Positions 44,213 through 52,597 of a stretch of 64,000 nucleotides of DNA are shown here, piece by piece (within the stretch, counting starts at the first letter, position 1; the number at the start of each line of letters is the position of its first letter). Origin of the DNA: JACPUX01 sp964517465 (GTDB lineage Bacteria; Pseudomonadota; Gammaproteobacteria; Burkholderiales; Casimicrobiaceae); NCBI GenBank assembly GCA_964517465.1, contig CAZFEK010000008.1, forward strand, positions 27,977 to 91,976, given 5' to 3'. The position numbers were made by a program, and so were the translations under genes. The notes beneath the pieces were generated by a model. It worked only from the letters and a program-made list of their open reading frames with translations. It did no database searches and was not told the origin of the DNA.

Positions 44213-45925
44213 ATGACGAATCAATCAACGACCGGTGAGCAGACCGGGCCGGCTAAACAGTCCGGCAGCTTGTTCGCTTGGGGTCTGGTTTTTGGCACTG
44301 CGCTGCTGTTTCTGGCGGTGTTCTTGGCGAGCGGCCGTTTCGCCAAGCTGAATTATGGCCCGCAGAGTGTTGCGGCCGGCTTCAATTCGGTCTGGGTTTA
44401 TGGTCAGGGAAACCTCTGGCGCTTATCCGCGCAGGGAGCCACCCTTGCGCGCTACAGCGGGTTGCGCAATGGTCTTGGCCGGGTCGTGGACAGAATGGTC
44501 GCGGCTGGCCCGTTGCGCGTGTTTCTGCACGATTCGGAGGCCAAGACCTGGCGCGATTGCACGGCCGGTGAAAGCGGCGTGGCGCTCTCCTGTGAACCCT
44601 TGTTCGCCGGAGAATGGGCAGCCCGCAACCTTGCCGAAGCGGCCATTGCTTTTTCGCCGGATGCTCGTCGCTTCGTTTTTGCCGATTTCACTGCCGGCGA
44701 ATTGCTGCTCTTTGACACCGACAAACAGTTTCTCGGCGTGAGCAAGGGCGTGGGCGCACTCGAGGGCGGAAGCGTGGTCTGGCTCGACCCCCAGGAGCTT
44801 GGCGTGATCGCTGCCGACCAGCCGGCGCTGCATGCTGCGGAGCTGGCCGGAAACCAGCTCCGGCCGATGCAGGTGCGCTGGCAGCTCAGCGCCAGCGACG
44901 AAGTGCGCAAGGGCTACGTATGGTCGGCCGCCTGGGGCGCGGAGCGCAAATCCTGGTATCTATCCTATTCGCCGGAACGGCGCGCCCAGCATGAACTTTG
45001 GAAAGTCGATCGCGAGGGCAAGCGCGTCGATCGCATTGCCCTGGGCGGCGGCGGAGTGCCGGCGCAAGTGGTCAATCTCGACAAAGAAACCGTTCTCGTG
45101 CCGGATGTCGTGGCCGGGCGTTTGCACCAGGTGGTTTCCTGGGCCAATGACCGGGTCAGCGACTTCGGTGATGAGCAGTTTCGTGCCGCGATGGAGCAGG
45201 CGCATGCCCGATATGCCGTCTTTGCACCGCTGCAATGGGTATCCGGCGTGCTGGCGGTATTGGTGCCGATCGCCCTGGCCTTGTTTTTTGTCCGGCGCGA
45301 AGCGCGCCGGCACGCGTCTGCGCAAGGCTCCGCGGCCGAGCTCCCGCCCCTGGGCGACGAGGCCGAGTTCTGGTTTACGCCCGACGAAAAGCAGGCCGTG
45401 CTGCGCCGTCGCCTCGTGCTCACCGCGAGCTTTGCCATCGCCGCCTTGCTCATCCTGCAGTTTCGCCTTTTCGGCGGGTTCTTCCAGGCCGGCCCTTATG
45501 TGCTGGGCCTGCTCACCACGGTCCTGGTGCTCGCCGTGTTGGCGGGAGGTGGGCTGTTGTGGTGGCGCCAGCGCGAACTGGGCCCGCGCGGCTTGGGCAT
45601 CAAAGGGCAGGAAGTCTATTTCGATCCTGGCGATGGCAAGATCGAGCAATACACCCGCGCTGAGCTGCTTACCGACGGGCAGCGCATGCTGCTGGGCAAG
45701 CACTTGCTTTGGCAGCGCGCCGGGGGGATCGGGCTGCGCTCGGAGTGGGACGCCGCGGAGCTGCAGGCGTATTTGGTAGGCGGCCTGCCGCCCCAAGCGC
45801 AGCGCTCTACCGGCTCCATGCTCTGGCTTTATTTTCGGCGCAATCCGCTGGTGTTCTGCTCCATCGTCCTGCCTCTTCTTCTGGCGGCAGCACAGTTGTT
45901 TGCCCTGCCATTTTTGTTGCGATGA
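44213..45925 (+). CDS. Membrane protein of unknown function with large extracytoplasmic domain
   Basis: 570-residue protein. A transmembrane helix at about 22-41 leads into a periplasmic domain (about 45-335) rich in beta-strand repeats, such as FNSVWVYGQGNLWRLSAQG and EAAIAFSPDARRFVFADFTAGELLLFD, which look like propeller blades. Further helices lie near 343-360, 402-421 and 427-451, then a cytoplasmic segment (GLGIKGQEVYFDPGDGKIEQY) and a final helix near 550-568. GGGGAG is 8 nt before the ATG. No family recognised. It is 121 bp upstream of the hydrogenase operon on the same strand. Confidence 0.8.
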   Translation: MTNQSTTGEQTGPAKQSGSLFAWGLVFGTALLFLAVFLASGRFAKLNYGPQSVAAGFNSVWVYGQGNLWRLSAQGATLARYSGLRNGLGRVVDRMVAAGPLRVFLHDSEAKTWRDCTAGESGVALSCEPLFAGEWAARNLAEAAIAFSPDARRFVFADFTAGELLLFDTDKQFLGVSKGVGALEGGSVVWLDPQELGVIAADQPALHAAELAGNQLRPMQVRWQLSASDEVRKGYVWSAAWGAERKSWYLSYSPERRAQHELWKVDREGKRVDRIALGGGGVPAQVVNLDKETVLVPDVVAGRLHQVVSWANDRVSDFGDEQFRAAMEQAHARYAVFAPLQWVSGVLAVLVPIALALFFVRREARRHASAQGSAAELPPLGDEAEFWFTPDEKQAVLRRRLVLTASFAIAALLILQFRLFGGFFQAGPYVLGLLTTVLVLAVLAGGGLLWWRQRELGPRGLGIKGQEVYFDPGDGKIEQYTRAELLTDGQRMLLGKHLLWQRAGGIGLRSEWDAAELQAYLVGGLPPQAQRSTGSMLWLYFRRNPLVFCSIVLPLLLAAAQLFALPFLLR

Positions 45926-46046
45926 CCCGGCAGGCTCCGGCCGGGAAGTGAGTCATCCCGTCCGGAGAGGGCGGGGCTGGCGCTCGACCCATGGGCATGA
46001 TCTGACGCAAGATCGCTGACCGCGTTTGTGCTAAGTTCTTCGGGCC

Positions 46047-47867
46047 ATGAGTACTCCTGATTCTCTGTCAGCAAGCGTGCGGGCGATTTGTGCGGCACAC
46101 AGTGGCCGCCCCGATGAGCTGCTGCAAATCCTGATCGAGCTGCAGCAATCCGAAGGCTGGATTGCGCCCGAGGCAATCGCCGTCTTGCAGTCCGAGCTCG
46201 GTTTGCCGCATAGCAAAATCGTCGCCGTGGCGAGTTTCTATTCCTTCCTGAGTCTCACGCCGCGCGGGCGCTACCGCGTCGTTTTTGCCGACAACGTCAT
46301 CGAACGTCAGGCCGGCAGTTTGCGACTGGTCGAGCAATTGTGCCGCGAGCTGTGGGTGGAGCGCGGCAAGGTGTCCGAAGACGGCCTGGTGAGCGTCGAT
46401 CTCACTTCGTGCATAGGCTTGTCCGATCAAGGCCCGGCGGCCTTGGTCAACGGATGGCCCTTGCCGCGGCTCGACTCGGAAAGGATCAGCATGATCGCCG
46501 GCCTGATACGCGGTTCCGTGCCCTTGGCCGAATGGCCCGCGGAGCTTTTTGCCGTGCAGGACAACATCCGGCGCGCGGGGCCGCTCCTGCAAGGCCAGTT
46601 CCGGCAAGGCGAAGCCCTGCGTGCCGCTCTGGCGCGAGGCGTCGAGGGCACCTTGCGCGAAATCGAAGCAAGCCGGCTGCGCGGGCGCGGCGGGGCGGGT
46701 TTTGCCACCGCCGCCAAATGGTCCGCGGCACGCGTCGCGCCGGGCGAGGCACGGTATGTGGTCGCCAACGGCGACGAGGGCGAACCCGGCACCTTCAAAG
46801 ACCGCTTGCTCCTCGCCCGGCACGCGCAAGAACTCTTCGAAGGCATGAGCATCGCCGCCTGGGTGCTGGGGGCGCGGCAGGGAATGCTTTATTTGCGCGG
46901 CGAATATCGGCATCTGCAAAGCGCGCTCGAAGCGGTGCTGCTGGAGCGCCGCGAGCGCGGCCTGTTGGGGCGGAGCATACTGGGCGTGGCGGGTTTCGAT
47001 TTCGACATTTCCATTCACCTGGGCGCGGGCGCTTACGTTTGCGGCGAGGAAAGCGCCTTGCTCGAAAGCCTCGAAGGCAAACGCGGCACGCCGCGCTTGC
47101 GTCCTCCTTTTCCGGTGACCCGGGGTTACCTCGGCCAACCCACGGTGGTCAACAACATCGAGACCTTTTGCGCCGCGGCGCATATCGTTTTTTCCGGAGC
47201 GCCGAGCTGGACGGCGCTGGGCACGCCGCAATCGACCGGCACCAAACTATTGTCGATTTCGGGCGATTGCGCCCGGCCGGGGGTGTATGAAATGCCTTTC
47301 GGCGTCAGTGTGGCCGAAGTGCTCGCCGCTTGCGGCGCGCACGACGCGCAGGCGGTGCAGGTGGGCGGGCCCTCGGGGCACACCGTGCCGCGCGAACAGT
47401 TCGCGCGCCGCATCGCCTTCGAAGACTTGAGCACCGCGGGCGCTTTCATGGTGTTCGATGAAAGCCGCGATCTCTTCGAAGTGGCACGCAATTTCGTGCA
47501 CTTCTTCGCCCACGAGAGCTGCGGCTTTTGCACCCCTTGCCGCGTGGGCACCACGCTGCTCACCAAGCTCATGGATAAACTGGCCCACGGCCATGGCTCG
47601 CCCCAAGACTTTGCCCGCATCGACACTTTGAACCGCGACCTGCAAGCCTTGAGCCACTGCGGCCTGGGGCAGTCGGCCTGCCATCCGGTGCTCGATGGTC
47701 TGGCGTTTTTTCGGGCCGCGTATGATGCCCGTTTGGCGCATCGTGAATTCGTGCCCGCCTTCGACCTCGACCAGGCGCTCGCCACCGCCCGCGCCATGAC
47801 CGGGCGCGACGACCCCGGCGCCCATTTGGAGCGCGGCGGCGACGCCCGCGCCGCGCCAACATCATGA
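46047..47867 (+). CDS. hoxF: NAD-reducing hydrogenase, diaphorase flavoprotein subunit
   Basis: 606-residue fusion of a NuoE-like N-terminal domain (about 1-160) and a NuoF-like domain. The latter has RGRGGAGF and NGDEGEPGTFKDR for NADH/FMN binding, CGEESALLESLEGKRG, and the 4Fe-4S motif CGFCTPC with a later C in HCGLG. It oxidises NADH or reduces NAD with electrons from hydrogen. The NuoE-like part keeps only one of the four cluster cysteines (SCIGLS), so this 2Fe-2S site is probably absent. First gene of the hox operon; a typical sigma promoter was not found upstream. Confidence 0.96.
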   Translation: MSTPDSLSASVRAICAAHSGRPDELLQILIELQQSEGWIAPEAIAVLQSELGLPHSKIVAVASFYSFLSLTPRGRYRVVFADNVIERQAGSLRLVEQLCRELWVERGKVSEDGLVSVDLTSCIGLSDQGPAALVNGWPLPRLDSERISMIAGLIRGSVPLAEWPAELFAVQDNIRRAGPLLQGQFRQGEALRAALARGVEGTLREIEASRLRGRGGAGFATAAKWSAARVAPGEARYVVANGDEGEPGTFKDRLLLARHAQELFEGMSIAAWVLGARQGMLYLRGEYRHLQSALEAVLLERRERGLLGRSILGVAGFDFDISIHLGAGAYVCGEESALLESLEGKRGTPRLRPPFPVTRGYLGQPTVVNNIETFCAAAHIVFSGAPSWTALGTPQSTGTKLLSISGDCARPGVYEMPFGVSVAEVLAACGAHDAQAVQVGGPSGHTVPREQFARRIAFEDLSTAGAFMVFDESRDLFEVARNFVHFFAHESCGFCTPCRVGTTLLTKLMDKLAHGHGSPQDFARIDTLNRDLQALSHCGLGQSACHPVLDGLAFFRAAYDARLAHREFVPAFDLDQALATARAMTGRDDPGAHLERGGDARAAPTS

Positions 47868-48580
47868 GCACCGAAACCTTTTCGCTCGACGGCGTCGCCG
47901 TGGCCTTCACGCCCGGGCAAACGATCTTGCAAGCCGCGCGTGCCGCGGGCGTGTTCATTCCGCATTTGTGTTTTCACCCCGCGCTCAAGGCCCACGGTTC
48001 CTGCCGCGTCTGCATGGTCCAAATCGAGGGCCGTTTCGCGCCTTCTTGCGCGACACTCGCCCGCGCCGGCTTGAAGGTGGCCAGCGAAGTGCCCGAGCTG
48101 CAAACTCTGCGCCGCAGCCTGTTGGAAATGTTGTTCGTCGAAGGCAACCACTTTTGCCCCTCCTGCGAAAAAAGCGGCGATTGCCAATTGCAGGCCACGG
48201 CTTATCAATTGGGCATGGTGGCACCGCAATTCGATTACCTGTACCCGGACCGCGCGGTCGATGCCTCGCACCCCGAGTTCCTGCTCGATTTCAATCGCTG
48301 CATTTTGTGTTCGCTGTGCGTGCGCGCCTCGCGCGACGTCGATGGCAAAAACGTCTTCGGCCTCGCCGCGCGTGGATTGGCGACGCGCCTCACGGTGAAT
48401 GCCGCCAGCGGCCGTTTGGGCGATACCGACTTCGCCGCGGGCGATTTTGCCGCCCACGTTTGCCCGGTGGGCGCCATCCTCAAGAAACGCCAGGGCTTCC
48501 AGGTGCCCATAGGCGAGCGCACTTACGATCGGCACGCGATCGCCGAAATCGATCAACATGCCCCTCCGCGCGATGACTAA
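47864..48580 (+). CDS. hoxU: NAD-reducing hydrogenase, diaphorase small subunit
   Basis: 238-residue iron-sulfur protein: an N-terminal 2Fe-2S ferredoxin domain (PHLCFHPALKAHGSCRVCMVQ, then SCATL), a histidine-type cluster site (GNHFCPSCEKSGDCQL) and a 4Fe-4S stretch (CILCSLCVRASR, HVCPVGA). It passes electrons between the HoxYH hydrogenase and HoxF. The start overlaps the hoxF stop (ATGA). Complete for the family. Confidence 0.96.
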   Translation: MSTETFSLDGVAVAFTPGQTILQAARAAGVFIPHLCFHPALKAHGSCRVCMVQIEGRFAPSCATLARAGLKVASEVPELQTLRRSLLEMLFVEGNHFCPSCEKSGDCQLQATAYQLGMVAPQFDYLYPDRAVDASHPEFLLDFNRCILCSLCVRASRDVDGKNVFGLAARGLATRLTVNAASGRLGDTDFAAGDFAAHVCPVGAILKKRQGFQVPIGERTYDRHAIAEIDQHAPPRDD

Positions 48581-49109
48581 ACTCAAAGTCGCCACCGTGT
48601 CGCTGGCCGGATGCTTCGGTTGTCACATGTCGCTCCTGGACATCGACGAGCGGCTCTTCGAACTTTTGCCGCTCGTGGAATTCGACCGCTCGCCGCTCAC
48701 CGACCTCAAAACCTGCGGCCCCTGCGATGTCGGTTTGGTGGAAGGCGGCGTGTGCAACGCCGAAAACGTCGAAGTGTTGCGCGCCTTTCGCAAACAATGC
48801 CGCATTCTGGTGGCGGTGGGCGCTTGCGCCATCAACGGCGGGCTGCCGGCGCAACGCAATCATCTCTCGCTTGCCGCGGTGCTGCACGAAACCTATCAGG
48901 CGAGCCCGGGCCTGGCCAACGGCGGCATTCCCAACGATGCCGAATTGCCGCTGCCGCTCGATCGCGTTCATCCCCTGCACGAAGTGGTGAAGATCGATTT
49001 TTTCCTGCCCGGTTGCCCGCCCTCGGCCGAGGTGTTCTGGACCTTCTTGAGTCAGGTGCTGGCTGGGCGCGAGCCCCATTTGCCCACGCGCCTCATTCAC
49101 TATGACTGA
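48573..49109 (+). CDS. hoxY: NAD-reducing hydrogenase, small subunit
   Basis: 178-residue [NiFe] hydrogenase small subunit carrying the proximal 4Fe-4S cluster. CFGC (14-17) is the first motif, GACA and LPGCPPS provide further ligands, with LKTCGPCDV an extra cysteine pair. It is short, as in group 3d enzymes that lack the medial and distal clusters. ATG 48573 overlaps hoxU; an earlier ATG at 48558 would add five residues. It partners with HoxH. Confidence 0.95.
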   Translation: MTKLKVATVSLAGCFGCHMSLLDIDERLFELLPLVEFDRSPLTDLKTCGPCDVGLVEGGVCNAENVEVLRAFRKQCRILVAVGACAINGGLPAQRNHLSLAAVLHETYQASPGLANGGIPNDAELPLPLDRVHPLHEVVKIDFFLPGCPPSAEVFWTFLSQVLAGREPHLPTRLIHYD

Positions 49110-50568
49110 AGCCGCGCCCAGCTCCGCCACCCCCAAGCCCTTGCACCGCGTTGCCATCGACCCGGTATCGCGCGTCGAAGGCCACGGCAAAATCACCCTG
49201 CTTTTGGACGACAAAAACCACGTGCAGGAAGCGCGCCTGCATATCGTCGAGTTTCGCGGCTTCGAACGATTCATTCAGGGCCGGCCCTATTGGGAAGTGC
49301 CGGTGATGGTGCAGCGCCTGTGCGGCATTTGCCCGGTGAGCCATCAGCTCGCCGCGGCCAAAGCGCTCGATGCCGTGGTCGGCGCCCAGCGCCTCACCCC
49401 CGCCGCGGAAAAACTGCGCCGCCTTTTGCATTACGGCCAGATTCTGCAATCGCACGCCTTGCATTTTTATTACCTTGCCGCGCCGGATTTGTTGTTCGGC
49501 TTCGAAAGCGATGCAGAGCGGCGCAATATCGTCGGCGTCGCCGAGAAGCACCCTGAAGTGGCGCGGCGCGGCGTTTTGCTGCGCAAGTTCGGCCAAGAGG
49601 TGATTGCCGCCGTCGCCGGCAAACGCATCCACGGCACCGGCGCCATTCCCGGCGGCGTGAACAAAGCGCTCGATGGGCAAGACGCCAAGACACTGCTCGC
49701 CGAAATCTACCCCATCATCGGCTGGTGCCGCGAGGCGGTGAGCCTGGTGCGTGATTTGCACTTGGCCAAGCCTGCGCTCTACGACAGCTTTGGCGCATTC
49801 CGCGCGCACCTGTTGTCGCTGGTCGGCCACCAAGGAGAAATGGATTTGTACGACGGCCGCATTCGCGTGCGCAACGCCGGCGGCCTCATCGTGATGGACG
49901 GGCTCGAACCCGCGCGTTATCTCGACTACCTCGCCGAAGAAGTGAAGCCCTGGAGCTACATGAAGTTCCCTTTCCTCAAGGCGCTGGGCCCGGCGCACGG
50001 CTGGTATCGGGTGGGGCCGCTCTCCCGCGTGCAGAATTGCGACTTCATCCCCACGCCTCTGGCCGAAAAAGAGCGCCGCGAATTCATCGACTACGCCGGC
50101 GGCGAACCCCTACGCGCACCGCTTGCCTACCACTGGGCGCGGATGATCGAAATGTTGCACGCCGCCGAAACCATCAAAGACCTTTTGCAAGACGAAGCCG
50201 CCCGCAGCGGCCCGCTCCTCACTGAAGGCCAGAGAGGTCAGGAGGGCATAGGCGTCATCGAAGCCCCGCGCGGCACCCTTATCCACCATTACCGCGTCGG
50301 CGAAGACGACCTCGTCACCTGGTGCAATCTCATCGTTTCCACCACCCACAACAACCAGGCGATGAACGAAGCCCTGCGCGAAGTCGCGCGGCGCTACCTC
50401 GACGGCCGCGAGCTGACCGAAGGCCTCCTGAACCACCTCGAAGTGGCCGTGCGCGCCTTCGACCCCTGCCTCTCCTGCGCCACCCACGCCCTGGGCAAAA
50501 TGCCCCTGCAAGTGGACCTGCGCGATGCCGCCGGTCAACTTATCGCCCGCCGCAGCCGTGGCGCGTGA
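49102..50568 (+). CDS. hoxH: NAD-reducing hydrogenase, large [NiFe] subunit
   Basis: 488-residue catalytic subunit. L1 motif RLCGICPVSH (72-81) and L2 motif DPCLSCATH (454-462) give the four cysteines that hold the NiFe centre. The 26 residues after H462 (starting ALGKMPLQ) form the C-terminal peptide that the endopeptidase removes after nickel insertion. The start overlaps hoxY by eight bases, and the end overlaps hoxW by 44 bases. The group 3d assignment follows from the HoxFU partners. Confidence 0.97.
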   Translation: MTEAAPSSATPKPLHRVAIDPVSRVEGHGKITLLLDDKNHVQEARLHIVEFRGFERFIQGRPYWEVPVMVQRLCGICPVSHQLAAAKALDAVVGAQRLTPAAEKLRRLLHYGQILQSHALHFYYLAAPDLLFGFESDAERRNIVGVAEKHPEVARRGVLLRKFGQEVIAAVAGKRIHGTGAIPGGVNKALDGQDAKTLLAEIYPIIGWCREAVSLVRDLHLAKPALYDSFGAFRAHLLSLVGHQGEMDLYDGRIRVRNAGGLIVMDGLEPARYLDYLAEEVKPWSYMKFPFLKALGPAHGWYRVGPLSRVQNCDFIPTPLAEKERREFIDYAGGEPLRAPLAYHWARMIEMLHAAETIKDLLQDEAARSGPLLTEGQRGQEGIGVIEAPRGTLIHHYRVGEDDLVTWCNLIVSTTHNNQAMNEALREVARRYLDGRELTEGLLNHLEVAVRAFDPCLSCATHALGKMPLQVDLRDAAGQLIARRSRGA

Positions 50569-51079
50569 AGCAAACGCGCCCACCGTAGCGCCCGTGCTGG
50601 TACTCGCCTGCGGCAACCCCAGCCGCGGCGACGATGCCTTGGGACCTTTGTTCATCGAAGCGCTGGAGCGCGATTATCAAGAGGCCATTGCGGCTGGAGA
50701 ACTGGAGTGCCGGTGGGCGTATCAGTGGCAGATCGAAGATGCGTTGGCGCTGGTGGGGCGAAAGCGGGTGTTGTTTGTGGATGCGGTGGTGGGGGGTGGG
50801 GTGTCTTGTGGCATTGCCGTCGTGCCGCGCGTTGAGGGCGCCGGCGTATTGAGCCACGCATTGTCTGCAGGGGAGGTGCTGACCGTGTATCGGCGGTTGT
50901 ATGGCGAGCCTGAGTTCAGTGCGGAGGTACTCGGGATAGGCGGGGTGGGGTTTGAGTTGGGGGAGGGGGTGTCGCCCGCGGCTGGAAACAATCTCGCCGA
51001 CGCGCTGGGCGCGTTTGCGGTTTGGTTGGGGGCGGCGGCAGAGTCGGGGGAAAAGGGCGCGAGAGTGGCGGGTTTGTGA
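50525..51079 (+). CDS. hoxW: Hydrogenase maturation endopeptidase
   Basis: 184-residue member of the HycI/HoxW family that trims the HoxH C-terminus. ACGNPSRGDDALG (28-40) is the family N-motif, with D36/D37 at the first metal position; FVDAVVG (D86) and LSHALSAGE (H111) are candidates for the other two ligands. It begins inside the hoxH 3' end. Codon third positions shift from C-rich to G/T-rich after about base 50690, giving it a different look from hoxF-H. No hyp maturation genes are in this window. Confidence 0.9.
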   Translation: MPPVNLSPAAAVAREANAPTVAPVLVLACGNPSRGDDALGPLFIEALERDYQEAIAAGELECRWAYQWQIEDALALVGRKRVLFVDAVVGGGVSCGIAVVPRVEGAGVLSHALSAGEVLTVYRRLYGEPEFSAEVLGIGGVGFELGEGVSPAAGNNLADALGAFAVWLGAAAESGEKGARVAGL

Positions 51080-51080
51080 G

Positions 51081-51104
51081 TCCGGGAAAACCCGGAGGTT
51101 TTTT
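51081..51104 (+). terminator. Intrinsic terminator of the hox operon
   Basis: TCCGGG (51081-51086) pairs with CCCGGA (51091-51096) around AAAA, followed by GGTTTTTT. It begins 2 bp after the hoxW stop and is the clearest Rho-independent terminator in the window. Confidence 0.92.
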
Positions 51105-51455
51105 CGAGGCGTGCACCCTTTCGTCGGCCTGGTACGGCGGCCGCCGAGATGTGGCAGCGCAACACAGAGCTCACCAACTTGTTGCATTTCACTCATTAGG
51201 GTGATGCGTGATCTTGTTGGCTGGTTTATTGTACGTAGCAGAATTCTTGGGCATGGGTAGTGTTGCTGTGTTTCGGCGCAGTGGTTCGGGTGAGCTGGTT
51301 TTATGACGCGAAACATGGGTTTGGAATCGCGATAACCAATGGTGCGCCAGATGCTCGTGTCCCCGATAATGCGGCCGCTCGTTTCGATTTGTGCGACAGA
51401 AATATCTGACCGCGACCTATTTGACTCGCATTTGACTCGGTACAGGAGGGGAGCC
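51105..51455. other. Gene-free interval before the lipoprotein/protease unit
   Basis: 351 bp with noticeably lower GC than the flanks and no supported gene. Just before the lipoprotein RBS is a direct repeat of TTTGACTCG (around 51419-51440). A promoter for the downstream unit is expected here, but I see no pair of boxes good enough to call. Confidence 0.5.
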
Positions 51456-52595
51456 ATGAACCATATCTGGATCGTCCTTGGAGTGCCCGTCGCGTTTGCG
51501 TTGGGCGGGTGCAACGCGACAACATCGGCCTATGTGAAGGCAGCGGAGGGCTTCACTGAAGCCATGGACGCAGCGAAGACTAGCGTGAAATTGCTCGCCG
51601 AGCAGCGCACGCGCGTGGCGCGGGTGGCGTATGCTCACAACGTTATCGTACGCCATCAGTTCGGGGGCCGCCCGGCAGAAGAGGAATTCGGTGATTTCGT
51701 CTGCAAAGGCACGGGCGCGATTAGCGATGCACGTGCTGGTATGGCGCTACTCGGGCAGTACGGCAAATCAGTGCATGACTTGCTCAATAAGGCCGACCAG
51801 GACGTAGCGAGCCTTTGGGAGTCAATTGCAACCATCGAAGAGCGGCAAGCAAAGCTCAAGAAAACAAAACCGGCAACCGAGCAGGCGGACTGCGTTGATG
51901 AAGTGGCCGGGTTGCTGGCAATTGAAATGCCCGGTACGCCGGAATCGGGCCTGGTTGCGGGCATCCTCACGATCAAGTCAGTGGTCGATGGTCTAAACGA
52001 GGCGCTGAAGGCCGGTATGAGCATGCGGGACGAGGCGGCCCGCGCCAAGGCGTTGCAGACCTACATCAGGGCGAACACCAAGACAGTGGCCGCTTTGATT
52101 GATAAGCTCGACCAGACCAGCGTCGGTTACGACCAGCTTTGCCGCGGCAAAGCTGGTAAGGGCCGCGTCTTCTGCAAGATCTACACGGAAAAGCCTGATG
52201 GCGCTGGTGCAGACTACATGCTCCCCGAGCCGAATGAACTTGCGGCGCAGTTCCTATGGCAGAAGTGGGCGTCGCTAAGGCAGCCGTACCTGAGATTCCA
52301 GACGTTCGGAATGGTAGCGGCAACCGCACGTACGCCGGAGGAGAAGCTGCGCGCCATGGACATCGCCCTAGGCATTCACCGTCGACTCGGGGAGTATGAC
52401 GCATTGCGTGCCACCCCATCGCCGCAACTGTTGCCTGTGGGGCTACGAGAAGCACAGCAGGCATTGGTCGACGTGGCAGAAGGTAAAACGCCGCCTGGCG
52501 CCGGTTGGGTCCGTATTGTGGCGTGGGCGAGTGCGTGGGGCGATGTGGCGTCGGGTCTGTCCGACGCTAAGAAGGCAATAGACGGGGAGGACTAG
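51456..52595 (+). CDS. Predicted lipoprotein, partner of secreted protease
   Basis: 379-residue protein. A short signal (MNHIWIVLGVPVAFALGGC) ends in lipobox LGGC with acyl-cysteine C19. The mature part appears mostly alpha-helical, with heptad-like stretches (NKADQDVASLWESIATIEERQAKLKK) and few cysteines. AGGAGGGG sits 8-9 nt before the ATG. The frame to 51339 is open but unsupported. Two nucleotides separate its stop from the downstream protease start, so both form one unit. Codon use is less C-biased than the hox genes. I do not recognise the family; outer-membrane location is inferred. Confidence 0.75.
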   Translation: MNHIWIVLGVPVAFALGGCNATTSAYVKAAEGFTEAMDAAKTSVKLLAEQRTRVARVAYAHNVIVRHQFGGRPAEEEFGDFVCKGTGAISDARAGMALLGQYGKSVHDLLNKADQDVASLWESIATIEERQAKLKKTKPATEQADCVDEVAGLLAIEMPGTPESGLVAGILTIKSVVDGLNEALKAGMSMRDEAARAKALQTYIRANTKTVAALIDKLDQTSVGYDQLCRGKAGKGRVFCKIYTEKPDGAGADYMLPEPNELAAQFLWQKWASLRQPYLRFQTFGMVAATARTPEEKLRAMDIALGIHRRLGEYDALRATPSPQLLPVGLREAQQALVDVAEGKTPPGAGWVRIVAWASAWGDVASGLSDAKKAIDGED

Positions 52596-52597
52596 GT

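Noticed and set aside
45926..46046. Sigma-54 promoter before hoxF
   Set aside because: TGGCGCTCGACC resembles the -24 part but no matching GC element follows at the required distance.
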